The notes: generated from the sequence alone by a model not told the origin. Shown: positions 36,038-43,912, numbered from the stretch's first letter. The stretch: 64,000 bases of DNA from Paenibacillus polygoni (GCF_030263935.1 NZ_CP127162.1:3853501-3917500), one strand, 5' to 3'. Numbers and translations are program-made.

Positions 36038-36846
36038 ACAATCACTCCTTTGTGCTTCGCATATGCCCAGTGATTCGTAGGTCCATGGCCGCTTCCAATA
36101 CCCAGCGTATCCGTAAGGGCCGCTTGCACGAATTCTCTCGCGATCGATGCCGCTTCTCTCATCTCTGTACCCTTGGCTAGCTGCGCCGTAAGTGCTGCTG
36201 CAAACGTACAGCCTGTCCCATGAGAATGAACGGTATCCACTCGTCTTTCCGAAAGCTCGGTGAAAGATGTACCGTCATATACTATATCCGTTATCATATC
36301 GTTTACCGCATCATGCCCCCCTTTGATGATCACATTAGCCGCACCCAGATCGTGTAATCGTCTAGCGGCTTCCCTCCGATCCGCAATCGTTCGAATCTCC
36401 ATTCTCGTCATGACCTCTGCTTCCGGAATGTTTGGCGTAACGACCAGTGCAAGCGGAAGTAAATGCAAGATTAGAGCTTCCACCGCTTCCGACTTCAGCA
36501 GAGAGGTTCCTCCTTTGGCAATCATAACGGGATCTATGACCAGCTTATCCACACGGTATCTGCTAATCCTTTCTGCTACCGCTGCAATGATTTCACTGCT
36601 ATACAGCATCCCTGTCTTCACAGCGTCCGGTCTCAAATCAGAAAATACGGAATCGATCTGTTCTACTACAAAACGGGCAGGCAAGGGATGAACTCCCTGT
36701 ACCCCAAGCGTATTTTGCGCTGTGACTGCTGTAATCGCCGACATGCCATAGACATAAAGCTCCTGAAAGGTCTTGAGATCAGCCTGAATGCCAGCTCCGC
36801 CTCCGCTGTCTGATCCTGCAATCGTTAATGCTTTTATAACGGTCAT
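36034..36846 (-). CDS. thiD: HMP/HMP-phosphate kinase
   Basis: This 270-aa ribokinase-fold enzyme phosphorylates hydroxymethylpyrimidine and its phosphate. The motifs are [22 protein letters not shown] at the start, [18 protein letters not shown] and the anion-hole/catalytic stretch [14 protein letters not shown]. It begins 1 nt after the thiM stop region and overlaps thiE, forming a tight operon. A pyridoxal kinase activity is sometimes seen in relatives but is less likely in this context. Confidence 0.95.
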   Translation of the reverse strand: MTVIKALTIAGSDSGGGAGIQADLKTFQELYVYGMSAITAVTAQNTLGVQGVHPLPARFVVEQIDSVFSDLRPDAVKTGMLYSSEIIAAVAERISRYRVDKLVIDPVMIAKGGTSLLKSEAVEALILHLLPLALVVTPNIPEAEVMTRMEIRTIADRREAARRLHDLGAANVIIKGGHDAVNDMITDIVYDGTSFTELSERRVDTVHSHGTGCTFAAALTAQLAKGTEMREAASIAREFVQAALTDTLGIGSGHGPTNHWAYAKHKGVIV

Positions 36847-36847
36847 C

Positions 36848-37687
36848 CTAGATCTCCCCCTTACTGAACAAAGAATGGATATCTAAGACCGTTACATATT
36901 CTTCAAATGAAGAAGGAGTAAGTTTTGATAATTCATCGAGAAAAGCAATCTGAAAACTACCAGGTCCCGCCTGTCCTTTGTCCTCTGCTGCCTGAAGTGC
37001 TGCGGCTCCGTAAAAGCCAAGCCCCGCGGTGCCTGCTTCCATTATGGAAGGTTCAACAGCCAAAAAAGCTCCAATGACGGAAGTAAGCAAACACCCTGTT
37101 CCCGTCACACGTGTTAATAGAGGATGACCGGACTTCACAACATATCCCGTATCCCCATCCGTAATCACATCTTCTGGTCCGGATACAATGACGGCGGTTC
37201 CAAGCGTACGTGCAGCCCGTATGGCTAACTGCGCTCTTTCTAATGTCTCGATTTGGCCTGCGTCCACCCCTTTAACGGTCATGAATTCACCAATCAGGCG
37301 GCTAATCTCCCCTGCATTGCCTCGAATCAACGTTACATTCACCTCGCGGATAATGCGAAGGGCCGCATCTGTACGATAAGATGTTGCTCCCGCTCCTACT
37401 GGATCAAGTAATACAGGGACTCCATAAACATTCGCAGCTTTGCCTGCTACGATCATGGCGTTTAAAAGTTCCGTCGTTAAGGTACCGATATTGAGTACCA
37501 GCGCACGAGCATTTTGGACCATTTCGGCCACTTCTTCTTCTGCATAGGCCATTACCGGAGATGCGCCAAGTGAAAACAGTCCGTTAGCCGTAAAGTTCGT
37601 GACTACCGTATTTGTCATGTTATGAATTAAAGGCTGTTCTTCATGAATGCGAGTAATGAGGGAGGGAAGTTTCTTAATATTCAGCAT
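36848..37687 (-). CDS. thiM: Hydroxyethylthiazole kinase
   Basis: This 279-aa kinase salvages the thiazole moiety of thiamine. It opens PLIHNMTNTVVTNFTANGLFSLGASPVMAY and contains LLDPVGAGATSYR, IRGNAGEI and TRVTGTGCLLTSVIG, the catalytic cysteine region of ThiM. It is the first gene of thiM-thiD-thiE, about 170 nt downstream of the TPP aptamer. No de novo thiazole or HMP synthesis genes lie here, so this operon serves salvage. Confidence 0.95.
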   Translation of the reverse strand: MLNIKKLPSLITRIHEEQPLIHNMTNTVVTNFTANGLFSLGASPVMAYAEEEVAEMVQNARALVLNIGTLTTELLNAMIVAGKAANVYGVPVLLDPVGAGATSYRTDAALRIIREVNVTLIRGNAGEISRLIGEFMTVKGVDAGQIETLERAQLAIRAARTLGTAVIVSGPEDVITDGDTGYVVKSGHPLLTRVTGTGCLLTSVIGAFLAVEPSIMEAGTAGLGFYGAAALQAAEDKGQAGPGSFQIAFLDELSKLTPSSFEEYVTVLDIHSLFSKGEI

Positions 37688-37819
37688 GTTTCATCAGACC
37701 TTTCTTTCTCGAGATAAGGGAGTCTGATCTAATGTCTTTGACGGTGAAAAGATAGATAACTGAGGAATGGGATAGGACCCACATGATAAGAAGAATCATG
37801 ATTTTTTATGCAAAATGCA

Positions 37820-37847
37820 CAAAAAAACGCATGCGAAAGCATGCGTA
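37820..37847 (-). terminator. Expression-platform terminator of the TPP riboswitch
   Basis: A perfect 8-bp stem ACGCATGC/GCATGCGT with the loop TTTC is followed by TTTTTTTG on the minus strand, between the aptamer and thiM. It would stop transcription when thiamine pyrophosphate is bound. Confidence 0.85.
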
Positions 37848-37855
37848 AATATACA

Positions 37856-37946
37856 TGTTCGCTCCCTACGCTGGCATTATCCATGGCAGGTTCCACCGGT
37901 CAACAACAGATTAGTTGTACTCTCAGCTTGCTTCCGCAGGCTCCCG
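37856..37946 (-). promoter_or_regulatory. TPP riboswitch (THI element) controlling thiM-thiD-thiE
   Basis: The minus strand reads GGGAGCC near 37945, then CTGAGAGTAC (37918-37927), GGAACCTG (~37886-37893), GGATAATGCC (37873-37882) and AGCGTAGGGA. These are the invariant THI-box segments in the right order and spacing; P3 is AACTAATCTGTTGTT-like between them. It directly precedes a terminator and the salvage operon. This is a known regulator class recognised from sequence. Confidence 0.95.
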
Positions 37947-38012
37947 TTCTACGATTTAGTTTTTAGTATCCCTTCCAGTTTACACCAGGTTATTGTTATG
38001 GGCAACCAAGGT

Positions 38013-38041
38013 TTGACATTTCATCTGTTGCCGCATATTAT
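38013..38041 (+). promoter_or_regulatory. Sigma-A promoter of the MutS2-like leader
   Basis: TTGACA at 38013-38018 and TATTAT at 38036-38041 are separated by exactly 17 bp. The transcript would start near 38048 and run through the leader peptide ORF and two terminators towards the gene at 38558. Confidence 0.7.
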
Positions 38042-38074
38042 AGTTTATAACTTCTATTCAAAGGAGAGAATTTC

Positions 38075-38098
38075 ATGTCGGGGTATGTTCTTAACTAA
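38075..38098 (+). CDS. Leader peptide MSGYVLN upstream of the MutS2-like gene
   Basis: A strong AAAGGAG at 38060-38066 sits eight bases before ATG, giving a seven-codon ORF ending in TAA, about 27 nt inside the predicted transcript. Its last codons (GTT CTT AAC T, 38087-38096) form the 5' arm of a ten-bp perfect stem with 38194-38203. A ribosome at the end of this ORF would therefore block the stem, the classical design of a ribosome-mediated attenuator. No database support is available to me. Confidence 0.55.
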   Translation: MSGYVLN

Positions 38099-38203
38099 TC
38101 AAATTTCATAATGAGGATTTTCTTTTTTCGTCCCTATAGCGACGTTTATTTTTTGATGCCCTGCTATGGCGACTCGATTATCCTCGTGAAATCAGTTAAG
38201 AAC
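38087..38203 (+). ncRNA. Leader RNA domain I: long-range stem over the leader ORF end
   Basis: The nested pairs are GTTCTTAACT (38087) with AGTTAAGAAC (38194), ATTTCA (38103) with TGAAAT (38187), GAGGAT (38113) with ATCCTC (38180), and CTATAGC (38134) with GCTATGG (38163). Together they make one long interrupted hairpin. No target-site duplication flanks it, so a MITE insertion is less likely than a regulatory RNA. Confidence 0.5.
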
Positions 38204-38249
38204 AGCGGACAACATAACTCTCCAGCGGGTAGTCACCCCCCGGATATTT

Positions 38250-38326
38250 TTGTGAACGTAAGACCGTGCTGTTTTTCAGCACGGTTTTTTTGTACCTCCA
38301 TTACATCTTGAGGGTACCGTTCACAA
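38250..38326 (+). terminator. Leader terminator 1, inside a three-way junction
   Basis: CCGTGCTG (38264-38271) pairs with CAGCACGG (38277-38284) around TTTTT and is followed by seven T: a strong intrinsic terminator. It is enclosed by TTGTGAACG (38250-38258) paired with CGTTCACAA (38318-38326), and accompanied by GTACC (38292-38296) paired with GGTAC (38313-38317). The outer stem could only form after read-through, and so may act on a second state of the RNA. Confidence 0.75.
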
Positions 38327-38334
38327 GAAAGGCC

Positions 38335-38444
38335 GCGTAGATAAATGGAAATGATAGGCTTAGGATTTATGCATGCTCTGTAAGCCACAAGCTTATACGG
38401 GCTGCAGAATATACCTTCTGCAATCATTTCTACTTATGGTACGC
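38335..38444 (+). ncRNA. Leader RNA domain III: second three-way junction
   Basis: GCGTA (38335) pairs with TACGC (38440), ATAA (38341) with TTAT (38434) and GAAATGAT (38348) with ATCATTTC (38423). This closing stem encloses hairpins GGCTTA/TAAGCC (38357-38386) and GCAGAA/TTCTGC (38404-38421). It resembles a riboswitch-like junction, but I do not recognise any known class. Confidence 0.45.
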
Positions 38445-38470
38445 CACAATATCCGAGATCTCCCCCATAA

Positions 38471-38515
38471 AAGGCAGAGCAATGAGCGCAATCGTTCATA
38501 GCTCTGCCTTTTTTC
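38471..38515 (+). terminator. Leader terminator 2, just before the MutS2-like gene
   Basis: AAGGCAGAGC (38471-38480) pairs with GCTCTGCCTT (38501-38510), with extra pairing inside, followed by TTTTTT. The gene's ribosome binding site (AAAAGGAG) lies about 30 nt further on, so the gene needs read-through or a local promoter. Confidence 0.8.
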
Positions 38516-38557
38516 TATTTTTCACAACACTTTAGGAAACGAAAAGGAGCTTATCAC

Positions 38558-40558
38558 ATGAATAAGAGCAGTACACAGCGACTTGAATTTGGCACGGTAA
38601 AGGAACAACTGAAAGGTTATGCAGTATCCTATCTCGGCGAGGCTCATATAGAACAGCTCGAACCGATCATGAATGTGAAGATCATTCGTCAGAAACTGGC
38701 GGAAACAGAAGAAGCTCTAGGGCTGATTCGTTATAGTTCCAGCATTCCACTCCCTTCCCTGACGGGGATGGAAAATATCATAAATCTGCTGGGCACCGGA
38801 TATCTGTTTACAGAACAAGATTTTATGAACCTGCTGCAGTTTGTAAGAAGCTGTCATCAACTTCAGAAATACATGATCAGCAAACAAGATATCGCCCCAA
38901 GCGTGGCATCCTATGCAAGTTCTATGTATACCTTAGATTCCCTTAGGGAGGAAATAGAAAGATGTATTCATCTGGGACGAATTACGGATCAGGCTAGTAA
39001 GGAACTGGCGAAAATCCGCAAACAAGCAGCAATCTCTGAAGAACGGCTGAAAAAGAAACTAGACACTTTATTAAACAAGCACCGTTCCATTTTACAAGAT
39101 CAGTTAGTAGCAAAAAGGGGCGATCGTTATTGCCTTCCTGTTCAAAAAGAGTTTCGCAAACAGCTAAAAGGTACCATCATCGATGAGTCAGCAAGCGGCC
39201 AGACTGTATTTATAGAACCCACAGATATTTCGATGCTCCAAATGGAACTGAATATGTACAGAGTGCAGGAACAGCGTGAAGAAAGTAAAATTCTTAGTGA
39301 ACTTACCGAGCTTGCTGACTCATATAGGTATGAACTGCAAGTGAATACCGATACGGTGGGTCTGTATGATTTTCTATTAGCAAAAGCGCGTTATGCTCTA
39401 TCTATACAGGCACGATCTGTGGAAATAACAAGTGATGGCAGCATCCATTTACGTGAAGCAAGACATCCTCTTGTTAAAAACATGGTCCCGCTCGATTTCC
39501 ATATTGGTGATTCTTATCGGTCTCTCATTATTACAGGACCCAATACAGGTGGAAAAACGCTATGTTTAAAAACAATCGGTCTGCTTACGCTAATGGCACA
39601 GTCGGGTCTGCTTATTCCTGCTGGCGAAGGAAGTAAACTTAGCATGTTTGAACAGATCGCAGTCGATATCGGCGATGGACAGAGCATTGAACATGCACTG
39701 AGTACCTTTTCTGCGCACATTAAGAACATGATTGATATTCTGAGTACAGCGAGTGCATCAACTCTCGTTCTAATTGACGAAATGGCTTCTGGGACAGATC
39801 CCGGTGAAGGCACTGGACTATCGATTGCCCTGCTTGAAGAACTGCATAAAAGAAAAGCTGTCGTTGTTGCTACGACTCATTTTACCGAGATCAAAAACTT
39901 TGCAAGCAGTACACCGGGTTTTGAAAATGCACGGATGGAATTCGATACAGAAACGCTTAAACCCCTGTATCGACTAACGATTGGGCAAGCGGGACAAAGC
40001 TACGCTTTTGCAATTGCACTGAAGCTCGGGATACCGCCTCACATCATTGAACGATCAAAAGAAATTGCCGCTAAACCGGTTGCATCAGCCTTTCCATTCT
40101 CAGCAGCATCTGCTGTGACTGTACCAACCATACTGGAAAAAGATCACGCCCCCTCTAATGATGAGCATGATCAGGACGAGGAAGGACAACAGCAAGATGT
40201 ACAGCCGAAGACCCAGGAGGAGCAGCCTGTTCTCTCAAGTCATCAAGAGGCCAATGAGGAGAAACGGAAGGAAAAGCCGCTAAAAACGGGAGATCGTGTA
40301 TTGATTCCTTTTATGAAGGAGTCTGGAATTATTGTAGATACGGATACGAGAGGTCAATGCACGGTGCTCGTAAGAGGCAAACGAATTCAGATCGCTCGTA
40401 AAAGATTACAGCTTCAAATCTCTGCCGAAGAGCTGTATCCAGAAGAGTATGATCTTGATATTGTGTTTGAGTCAAAAGACGTCCGTAAGAAACGGAAATT
40501 AATGTCCAAAAGACATGTGCCTGGGCTGACGATCGAAAGAAGACCCGAGGATCTGTAA
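38558..40558 (+). CDS. MutS2-family ATPase lacking the Smr nuclease domain
   Basis: This 666-aa protein has the MutS2 layout: clamp/lever helices (~1-310) and a MutS ATPase domain with Walker A GPNTGGKT at 327-334, Walker B LVLIDE at 403-408 and the following MASGTDPGEG. STFSAHIKNMIDIL and VVATTHFTEIKNFA also fit. After about 510 comes an acidic Gln/Glu-rich linker (~530-575) and a KOW-like beta module (~580-625, KTGDRVLIPFMKESGIIVD). The C-terminal Smr domain of canonical MutS2 (~785 aa, LDLRG motif) is missing. B. subtilis MutS2 (RqcU) acts on collided ribosomes, so this paralogue could be a ribosome-splitting or rescue factor. The attenuator-like leader upstream fits induction by translation stress. 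Confidence 0.85.
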   Translation: MNKSSTQRLEFGTVKEQLKGYAVSYLGEAHIEQLEPIMNVKIIRQKLAETEEALGLIRYSSSIPLPSLTGMENIINLLGTGYLFTEQDFMNLLQFVRSCHQLQKYMISKQDIAPSVASYASSMYTLDSLREEIERCIHLGRITDQASKELAKIRKQAAISEERLKKKLDTLLNKHRSILQDQLVAKRGDRYCLPVQKEFRKQLKGTIIDESASGQTVFIEPTDISMLQMELNMYRVQEQREESKILSELTELADSYRYELQVNTDTVGLYDFLLAKARYALSIQARSVEITSDGSIHLREARHPLVKNMVPLDFHIGDSYRSLIITGPNTGGKTLCLKTIGLLTLMAQSGLLIPAGEGSKLSMFEQIAVDIGDGQSIEHALSTFSAHIKNMIDILSTASASTLVLIDEMASGTDPGEGTGLSIALLEELHKRKAVVVATTHFTEIKNFASSTPGFENARMEFDTETLKPLYRLTIGQAGQSYAFAIALKLGIPPHIIERSKEIAAKPVASAFPFSAASAVTVPTILEKDHAPSNDEHDQDEEGQQQDVQPKTQEEQPVLSSHQEANEEKRKEKPLKTGDRVLIPFMKESGIIVDTDTRGQCTVLVRGKRIQIARKRLQLQISAEELYPEEYDLDIVFESKDVRKKRKLMSKRHVPGLTIERRPEDL

Positions 40559-40672
40559 GGTGAAAACTTTATTTCATTTGCGCTATTCTGTTCGTTCACA
40601 CAGAGCCTCTGCGGCATCCTGCAGAAATATGATAAACTAAATAAAATCAGTCTTCAGTAAGAGAGGTTCTAT

Positions 40673-40882
40673 ATGAACACATGCTCCATGAATAATCCGC
40701 TGATCTGCCCTTTATGCCGTAAACCTAATCACTGTGCTTATGCTGCGGGAAGACCTGCCGAGGAGTGCTGGTGTATGAATCTACCTGTCCCCAAACGACT
40801 GCTTTCGCAAATTCCAGACGAAGAAAGAGGCAAATCTTGTGTATGTGAAGCCTGTGTAAGAGCGTTTAAGGCAGACTCCTGA
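40673..40882 (+). CDS. Cysteine-rich CWC-family protein
   Basis: This 69-aa protein has eight cysteines in the CWC pattern: CPLCRKPNHC, then EECWCMNLPVPKRLL, then CVCEACVRAF. The family is thought to bind metal (probably zinc) and is of unknown function. GAGAGG precedes the ATG. It follows the MutS2-like gene by 114 nt in the same direction and ends at a terminator, so it may share its transcript. Confidence 0.88.
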   Translation: MNTCSMNNPLICPLCRKPNHCAYAAGRPAEECWCMNLPVPKRLLSQIPDEERGKSCVCEACVRAFKADS

Positions 40883-40886
40883 AATT

Positions 40887-40948
40887 AAAAAGCACCCTAT
40901 AGATTGGTCACTCGATGCGAATGTCTACTCTTGCAGGGTGCTTTTTTT
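40887..40948. terminator. Bidirectional terminator between CWC and MFS genes
   Basis: AGCACCCT (40891-40898) pairs with AGGGTGCT (40935-40942), with A and T runs on both sides, serving the convergent genes. Confidence 0.75.
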
Positions 40949-40969
40949 AAATCAGCTATGTAAACTGGC

Positions 40970-42244
40970 TTATGCCTGAAATACTTTCTCCGTAACATGA
41001 TCAGAGCTTGGGAGTTTGCGGGTGGTCTTATCAAACAACCAGTACAGACCAATGAATAACACAGACAGTCCGCTTACCCCAATAATCACTTCACTTCCAA
41101 ACACTTCTCCTAGGATACCCCCGCATAACGATCCAATAGGCGCTGCAATACCGCTGAGGCTGTAGGATGCGGAGAATACTCTGCCTAATAGATGCTGAGG
41201 GATTGCTTTTTGGATATAAGAATTGATCAGAATATTGGTCACTCCGCCGGGAACCCAAGACAAACCATATATGATCATCATCATCCAGATATTTGGGCTG
41301 TGCACACTAAGGGTCCACAATATACCGCTCACCGAAAAAGCGGTTGCATAGATAAGACCCATACCGATCCTCTCCAACTTCAAAAAAGGAGCGATCAAGG
41401 CTCCAAACATGCTTCCCATCGCTTGCGCCATCAGTAAAAGCCCATATAGTTCTGGTCCCCCATGTAATTTACTAAACGCAGGCAATACCACAAACGTGGC
41501 TCCCCCGACCAAGTTAATGAGGAGCATCCCCCAAAGAAGTCTTGAGAAAGATTTGCCTAATAGAATGTGGATCCCTTCTAAGAGTTCTGTTTTATAGTGC
41601 TGTAATATCACCGATATATTTTCCTTTTCAACGGGCTGACTCTGTTCAATTTGCTGCTTATGCTTCGGAATTCGGAGGAAGGAGAATAAAATAGCGCTGA
41701 TGATAAATAGGACAGAATCCAGTAAGTAAATGGAGACAGCTCCTACAATTACAATGAGTACACCAGATACTGCATTACAGAAGGTATCGATCCCTTGACC
41801 TGCAAAGGTGAAATAGGAGTTCGCTTTGGTGAGATCTTTTTTAGGGACAAAAGAGGGTAATGACGACATTTGTGCGGGGTATATGAGTGTGTTGAAGATC
41901 GATATAATGGGTGAAATGATAAGTACAAGAACAACATTCAGCTGACCCAAATAACTTGCTGCCGGAATAATCAATAATAGAAAAGCTTGGATGAGCTGAG
42001 TATGGATGAGCAGATGCCGTATCGATATCCGGTCTATGATCGGTCCGCTGAAAAATTGAATAAACCTGGGTATTAGCGAGAGGAAGCCAGCGAGCCCTGT
42101 ATAAAAAGTAGAGCCGCCAAGCTCCGATACCAGCCACATTGCCGCTACGGCATAGATGGAATCTCCTACATTTGTGACAAGTCTTCCAAAGAACATAAAT
42201 AGAAAATTCCGATTCAAGAACAGATTCATAGATGAATCACTCAC
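40970..42244 (-). CDS. MFS transporter, multidrug-efflux type
   Basis: This 424-aa major facilitator protein has about twelve helices. It starts NLFLNRNFLFMFFGRLVTNVGDSIYAVAAMWLV, a pattern typical of the MFS_3 (enterobactin/macrolide exporter-like) group. The ATG overlaps the stop of the upstream regulator gene by four bases, so the pair is coupled. Export of a drug or toxic metabolite sensed by that regulator is likely; the substrate is unknown. Confidence 0.9.
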   Translation of the reverse strand: MSDSSMNLFLNRNFLFMFFGRLVTNVGDSIYAVAAMWLVSELGGSTFYTGLAGFLSLIPRFIQFFSGPIIDRISIRHLLIHTQLIQAFLLLIIPAASYLGQLNVVLVLIISPIISIFNTLIYPAQMSSLPSFVPKKDLTKANSYFTFAGQGIDTFCNAVSGVLIVIVGAVSIYLLDSVLFIISAILFSFLRIPKHKQQIEQSQPVEKENISVILQHYKTELLEGIHILLGKSFSRLLWGMLLINLVGGATFVVLPAFSKLHGGPELYGLLLMAQAMGSMFGALIAPFLKLERIGMGLIYATAFSVSGILWTLSVHSPNIWMMMIIYGLSWVPGGVTNILINSYIQKAIPQHLLGRVFSASYSLSGIAAPIGSLCGGILGEVFGSEVIIGVSGLSVLFIGLYWLFDKTTRKLPSSDHVTEKVFQA

Positions 42245-42741
42245 CCTTTCCCCTCTTGCTTAGGCTCTACCGATATGATCTTGATTCCAATACTAAATTC
42301 TTGTGTATCTTCGTTCCTCACAGCTGTAGACTTGTTAACCCAACGTTCCAAAAAGGATCTGAATTCACTCGTCATTTCTTTTTTCTGCACTTCCGTTAAC
42401 TCCATTCGGATGCTTAATTTGGTCGCATCTGCGGACTCATATTGATCACTGAGTACGGGATCAATGATCTCCGCTCCCTCCGTGTTAAACCATTTCGACT
42501 TGGATTGGTAATACTTTTCGATAACCCCCCCGTTCTTTTTCTCCTCGACCATTTCTAGTAGACCGCCATCATACAATTTTTTGATGTGGTAATGAACATT
42601 TCCGCCGGATTCACCAAGAAGATCAGCGACTTGTTTTGAGGTTTTCGGAGAATCGAGCAAATGCTTCATAATTTTTACTCGCAGCGCACTGCTTAATAAT
42701 TTGGATTGTTGAACGGAAATATTCAGCATTTCCTCATTCAT
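42241..42741 (-). CDS. ArsR-like winged-helix regulator of the MFS transporter
   Basis: This 166-aa protein has an N-terminal winged helix (LSSALRVKIMKHLLDSPKTSKQVADLLG, then GNVHYHIKKLYDGGLLEMVEE) of the HTH_20/ArsR-like kind and a C-terminal effector or dimerisation part. No CXC metal site is seen. ATG 42741 follows AAAGGGGAA; a longer frame to 42780 runs through the operator region. Two inverted repeats upstream are candidate autoregulatory operators. It probably represses itself and the exporter. Confidence 0.88.
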   Translation of the reverse strand: MNEEMLNISVQQSKLLSSALRVKIMKHLLDSPKTSKQVADLLGESGGNVHYHIKKLYDGGLLEMVEEKKNGGVIEKYYQSKSKWFNTEGAEIIDPVLSDQYESADATKLSIRMELTEVQKKEMTSEFRSFLERWVNKSTAVRNEDTQEFSIGIKIISVEPKQEGKG

Positions 42742-42762
42742 AAATGAGTTCCCCTTTATCAA

Positions 42763-42836
42763 TCTGTTTTTACAGATCATCGATCTATAAATTTAGATTA
42801 TCACTCCAAGATGGAATTGTAAACCAATTTTTACAA
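42763..42836 (-). promoter_or_regulatory. Operator/promoter of the HTH-MFS operon
   Basis: TTGTAAA (42817-42823) and TTTACAA (42830-42836) form a perfect inverted repeat with a 6-nt spacer. TCTGTTTTTACAGA at 42763-42776 is a second palindrome; both contain TTTTTACA. On the minus strand TTTACA in the first repeat lies 17 bp before TAATCT, a possible -35/-10 pair. The rest of 42837-43090 shows no gene or clear structure. Confidence 0.55.
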
Positions 42837-43090
42837 AGTGAAAATACGAATCTTTTAACCTTCCCTCTCTTATCTTCCGCTTTGATTTCTAATGGCAAAT
42901 AAACAATCTACTAGTAAATCATAGATAAATAACTAGATTCAGAGTCAAATGTATGTTTGGCTAGTCCCTTTTTGCTACAAGTCACATATTAATAAACTAC
43001 AGATAGACTTGAAGGACCAATGGAGGGGAACATTCGAAATTGATTCTTCTAATCTATCAAATCTTAAGTAAGAGGAAGGGGAAATAAATA

Positions 43091-43723
43091 ATGACGAAAA
43101 AGGGACAAAGCATGAGAGGTTTACTAGGAAAAGTGGTAAAGATCAACCGAGGCGGACCAGAATCATTTGAAGGAACATTAGTAAAGGTAAGTTCTGACTA
43201 TATGGTTATTCGCAGCAAAGAAGGCTTCATTTATGTGAATGAAGCCCATGTTAAAAGTGTAACTGAAGCAGGACATTCCCACCGTGAAAAAGGACCAAAG
43301 CAGAAACTCATTCATTCTAATGATTTTCAAGGAGTATTAAAATCCTTACGTCTTAAGCGCGTACAGATCAATCAAGGCGGACCAGAGAAATTAGAAGGGG
43401 TACTTGTAAGTGTGTCTCATAATCGATTGATCATCATCTTGAAAAACAACGAAATTGTTCGCGTTTTTATCCATCATGTGAAAACAATCTCTGTTCATGT
43501 TCACGGCCATAACAACGAAAACCAAGAAAATAAAGATAATCAATCCAAGGACAACAAGTCCAACGACAATAAAGCAAAAGATAACAAATCGAATGACAAT
43601 CAAGCGAGAGGCAACCAGTCCGCAGCAAGAAACAGCAGCTCCAGAGGTAAACAATCCGGTGGCAATCAGTCCCGGGGTGCTCAAGCCCAAGGAAATCGGA
43701 GTGCAAAGAGAACAGGAAAATAA
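43091..43723 (+). CDS. Tandem Sm-like (DUF2642-like) repeat protein with Asn/Lys-rich tail
   Basis: This 210-aa protein has two repeats of ~45 residues: VKINRGGPESFEGTLVKVSSD and VQINQGGPEKLEGVLVSVSHN, each followed by a beta strand and a HVK motif (AHVKSV, HHVKTI). The fold pattern recalls DUF2642/Sm-like domains of spore-associated proteins. Residues ~140-210 are low complexity with a DNKS/NDN/NQ period, very hydrophilic and basic, reminiscent of coat-protein tails. It is the first gene of a four-gene operon. The function is unknown; a spore surface role is a guess. Confidence 0.7.
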   Translation: MTKKGQSMRGLLGKVVKINRGGPESFEGTLVKVSSDYMVIRSKEGFIYVNEAHVKSVTEAGHSHREKGPKQKLIHSNDFQGVLKSLRLKRVQINQGGPEKLEGVLVSVSHNRLIIILKNNEIVRVFIHHVKTISVHVHGHNNENQENKDNQSKDNKSNDNKAKDNKSNDNQARGNQSAARNSSSRGKQSGGNQSRGAQAQGNRSAKRTGK

Positions 43724-43773
43724 GATAAAGAAATAAAAGTCCATTTTCTATCAAACTAAAGGGGGGAATCATC

Positions 43774-43911
43774 ATGTTGATCTTTATCGCAATCATTTTA
43801 ACTGGCATACCTCTATACGTCATTGTCGTTCCTAAGAGATATCCGCCGTCCGAAGAAACAGCCATACAGCTGACACAAGGAATTCTTCCCTTAGGAGGTG
43901 AATCCCAATAG
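43774..43911 (+). CDS. Small single-helix membrane peptide (45 aa)
   Basis: A strong AAAGGGGGG lies 6 nt before ATG 43774, giving 45 codons. A hydrophobic N-terminal helix (MLIFIAIILTGIPLYVIVV) is followed by a basic-proline turn (PKRYPPSEE) and a polar C-terminus. The ribosome binding site of the next gene (TTAGGAGG) lies inside its 3' end and the stop is at 43909-43911, one base before the next ATG. I do not recognise it. It could be an accessory subunit of the permease that follows. Confidence 0.65.
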   Translation: MLIFIAIILTGIPLYVIVVPKRYPPSEETAIQLTQGILPLGGESQ

Positions 43912-43912
43912 A

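Noticed and set aside
38087..38203. Possible MITE because of the terminal inverted repeat GTTCTTAACT
   Set aside because: No flanking target-site duplication, no second copy in the window, and the repeat overlaps a leader ORF in a promoter-leader-terminator context.
37815..38311. Two plus-strand ORFs of 98 and 66 codons
   Set aside because: They run across the TPP aptamer, leader RNA stems and terminator 1, have no proper ribosome binding sites and give low-complexity, non-conserved-looking peptides.
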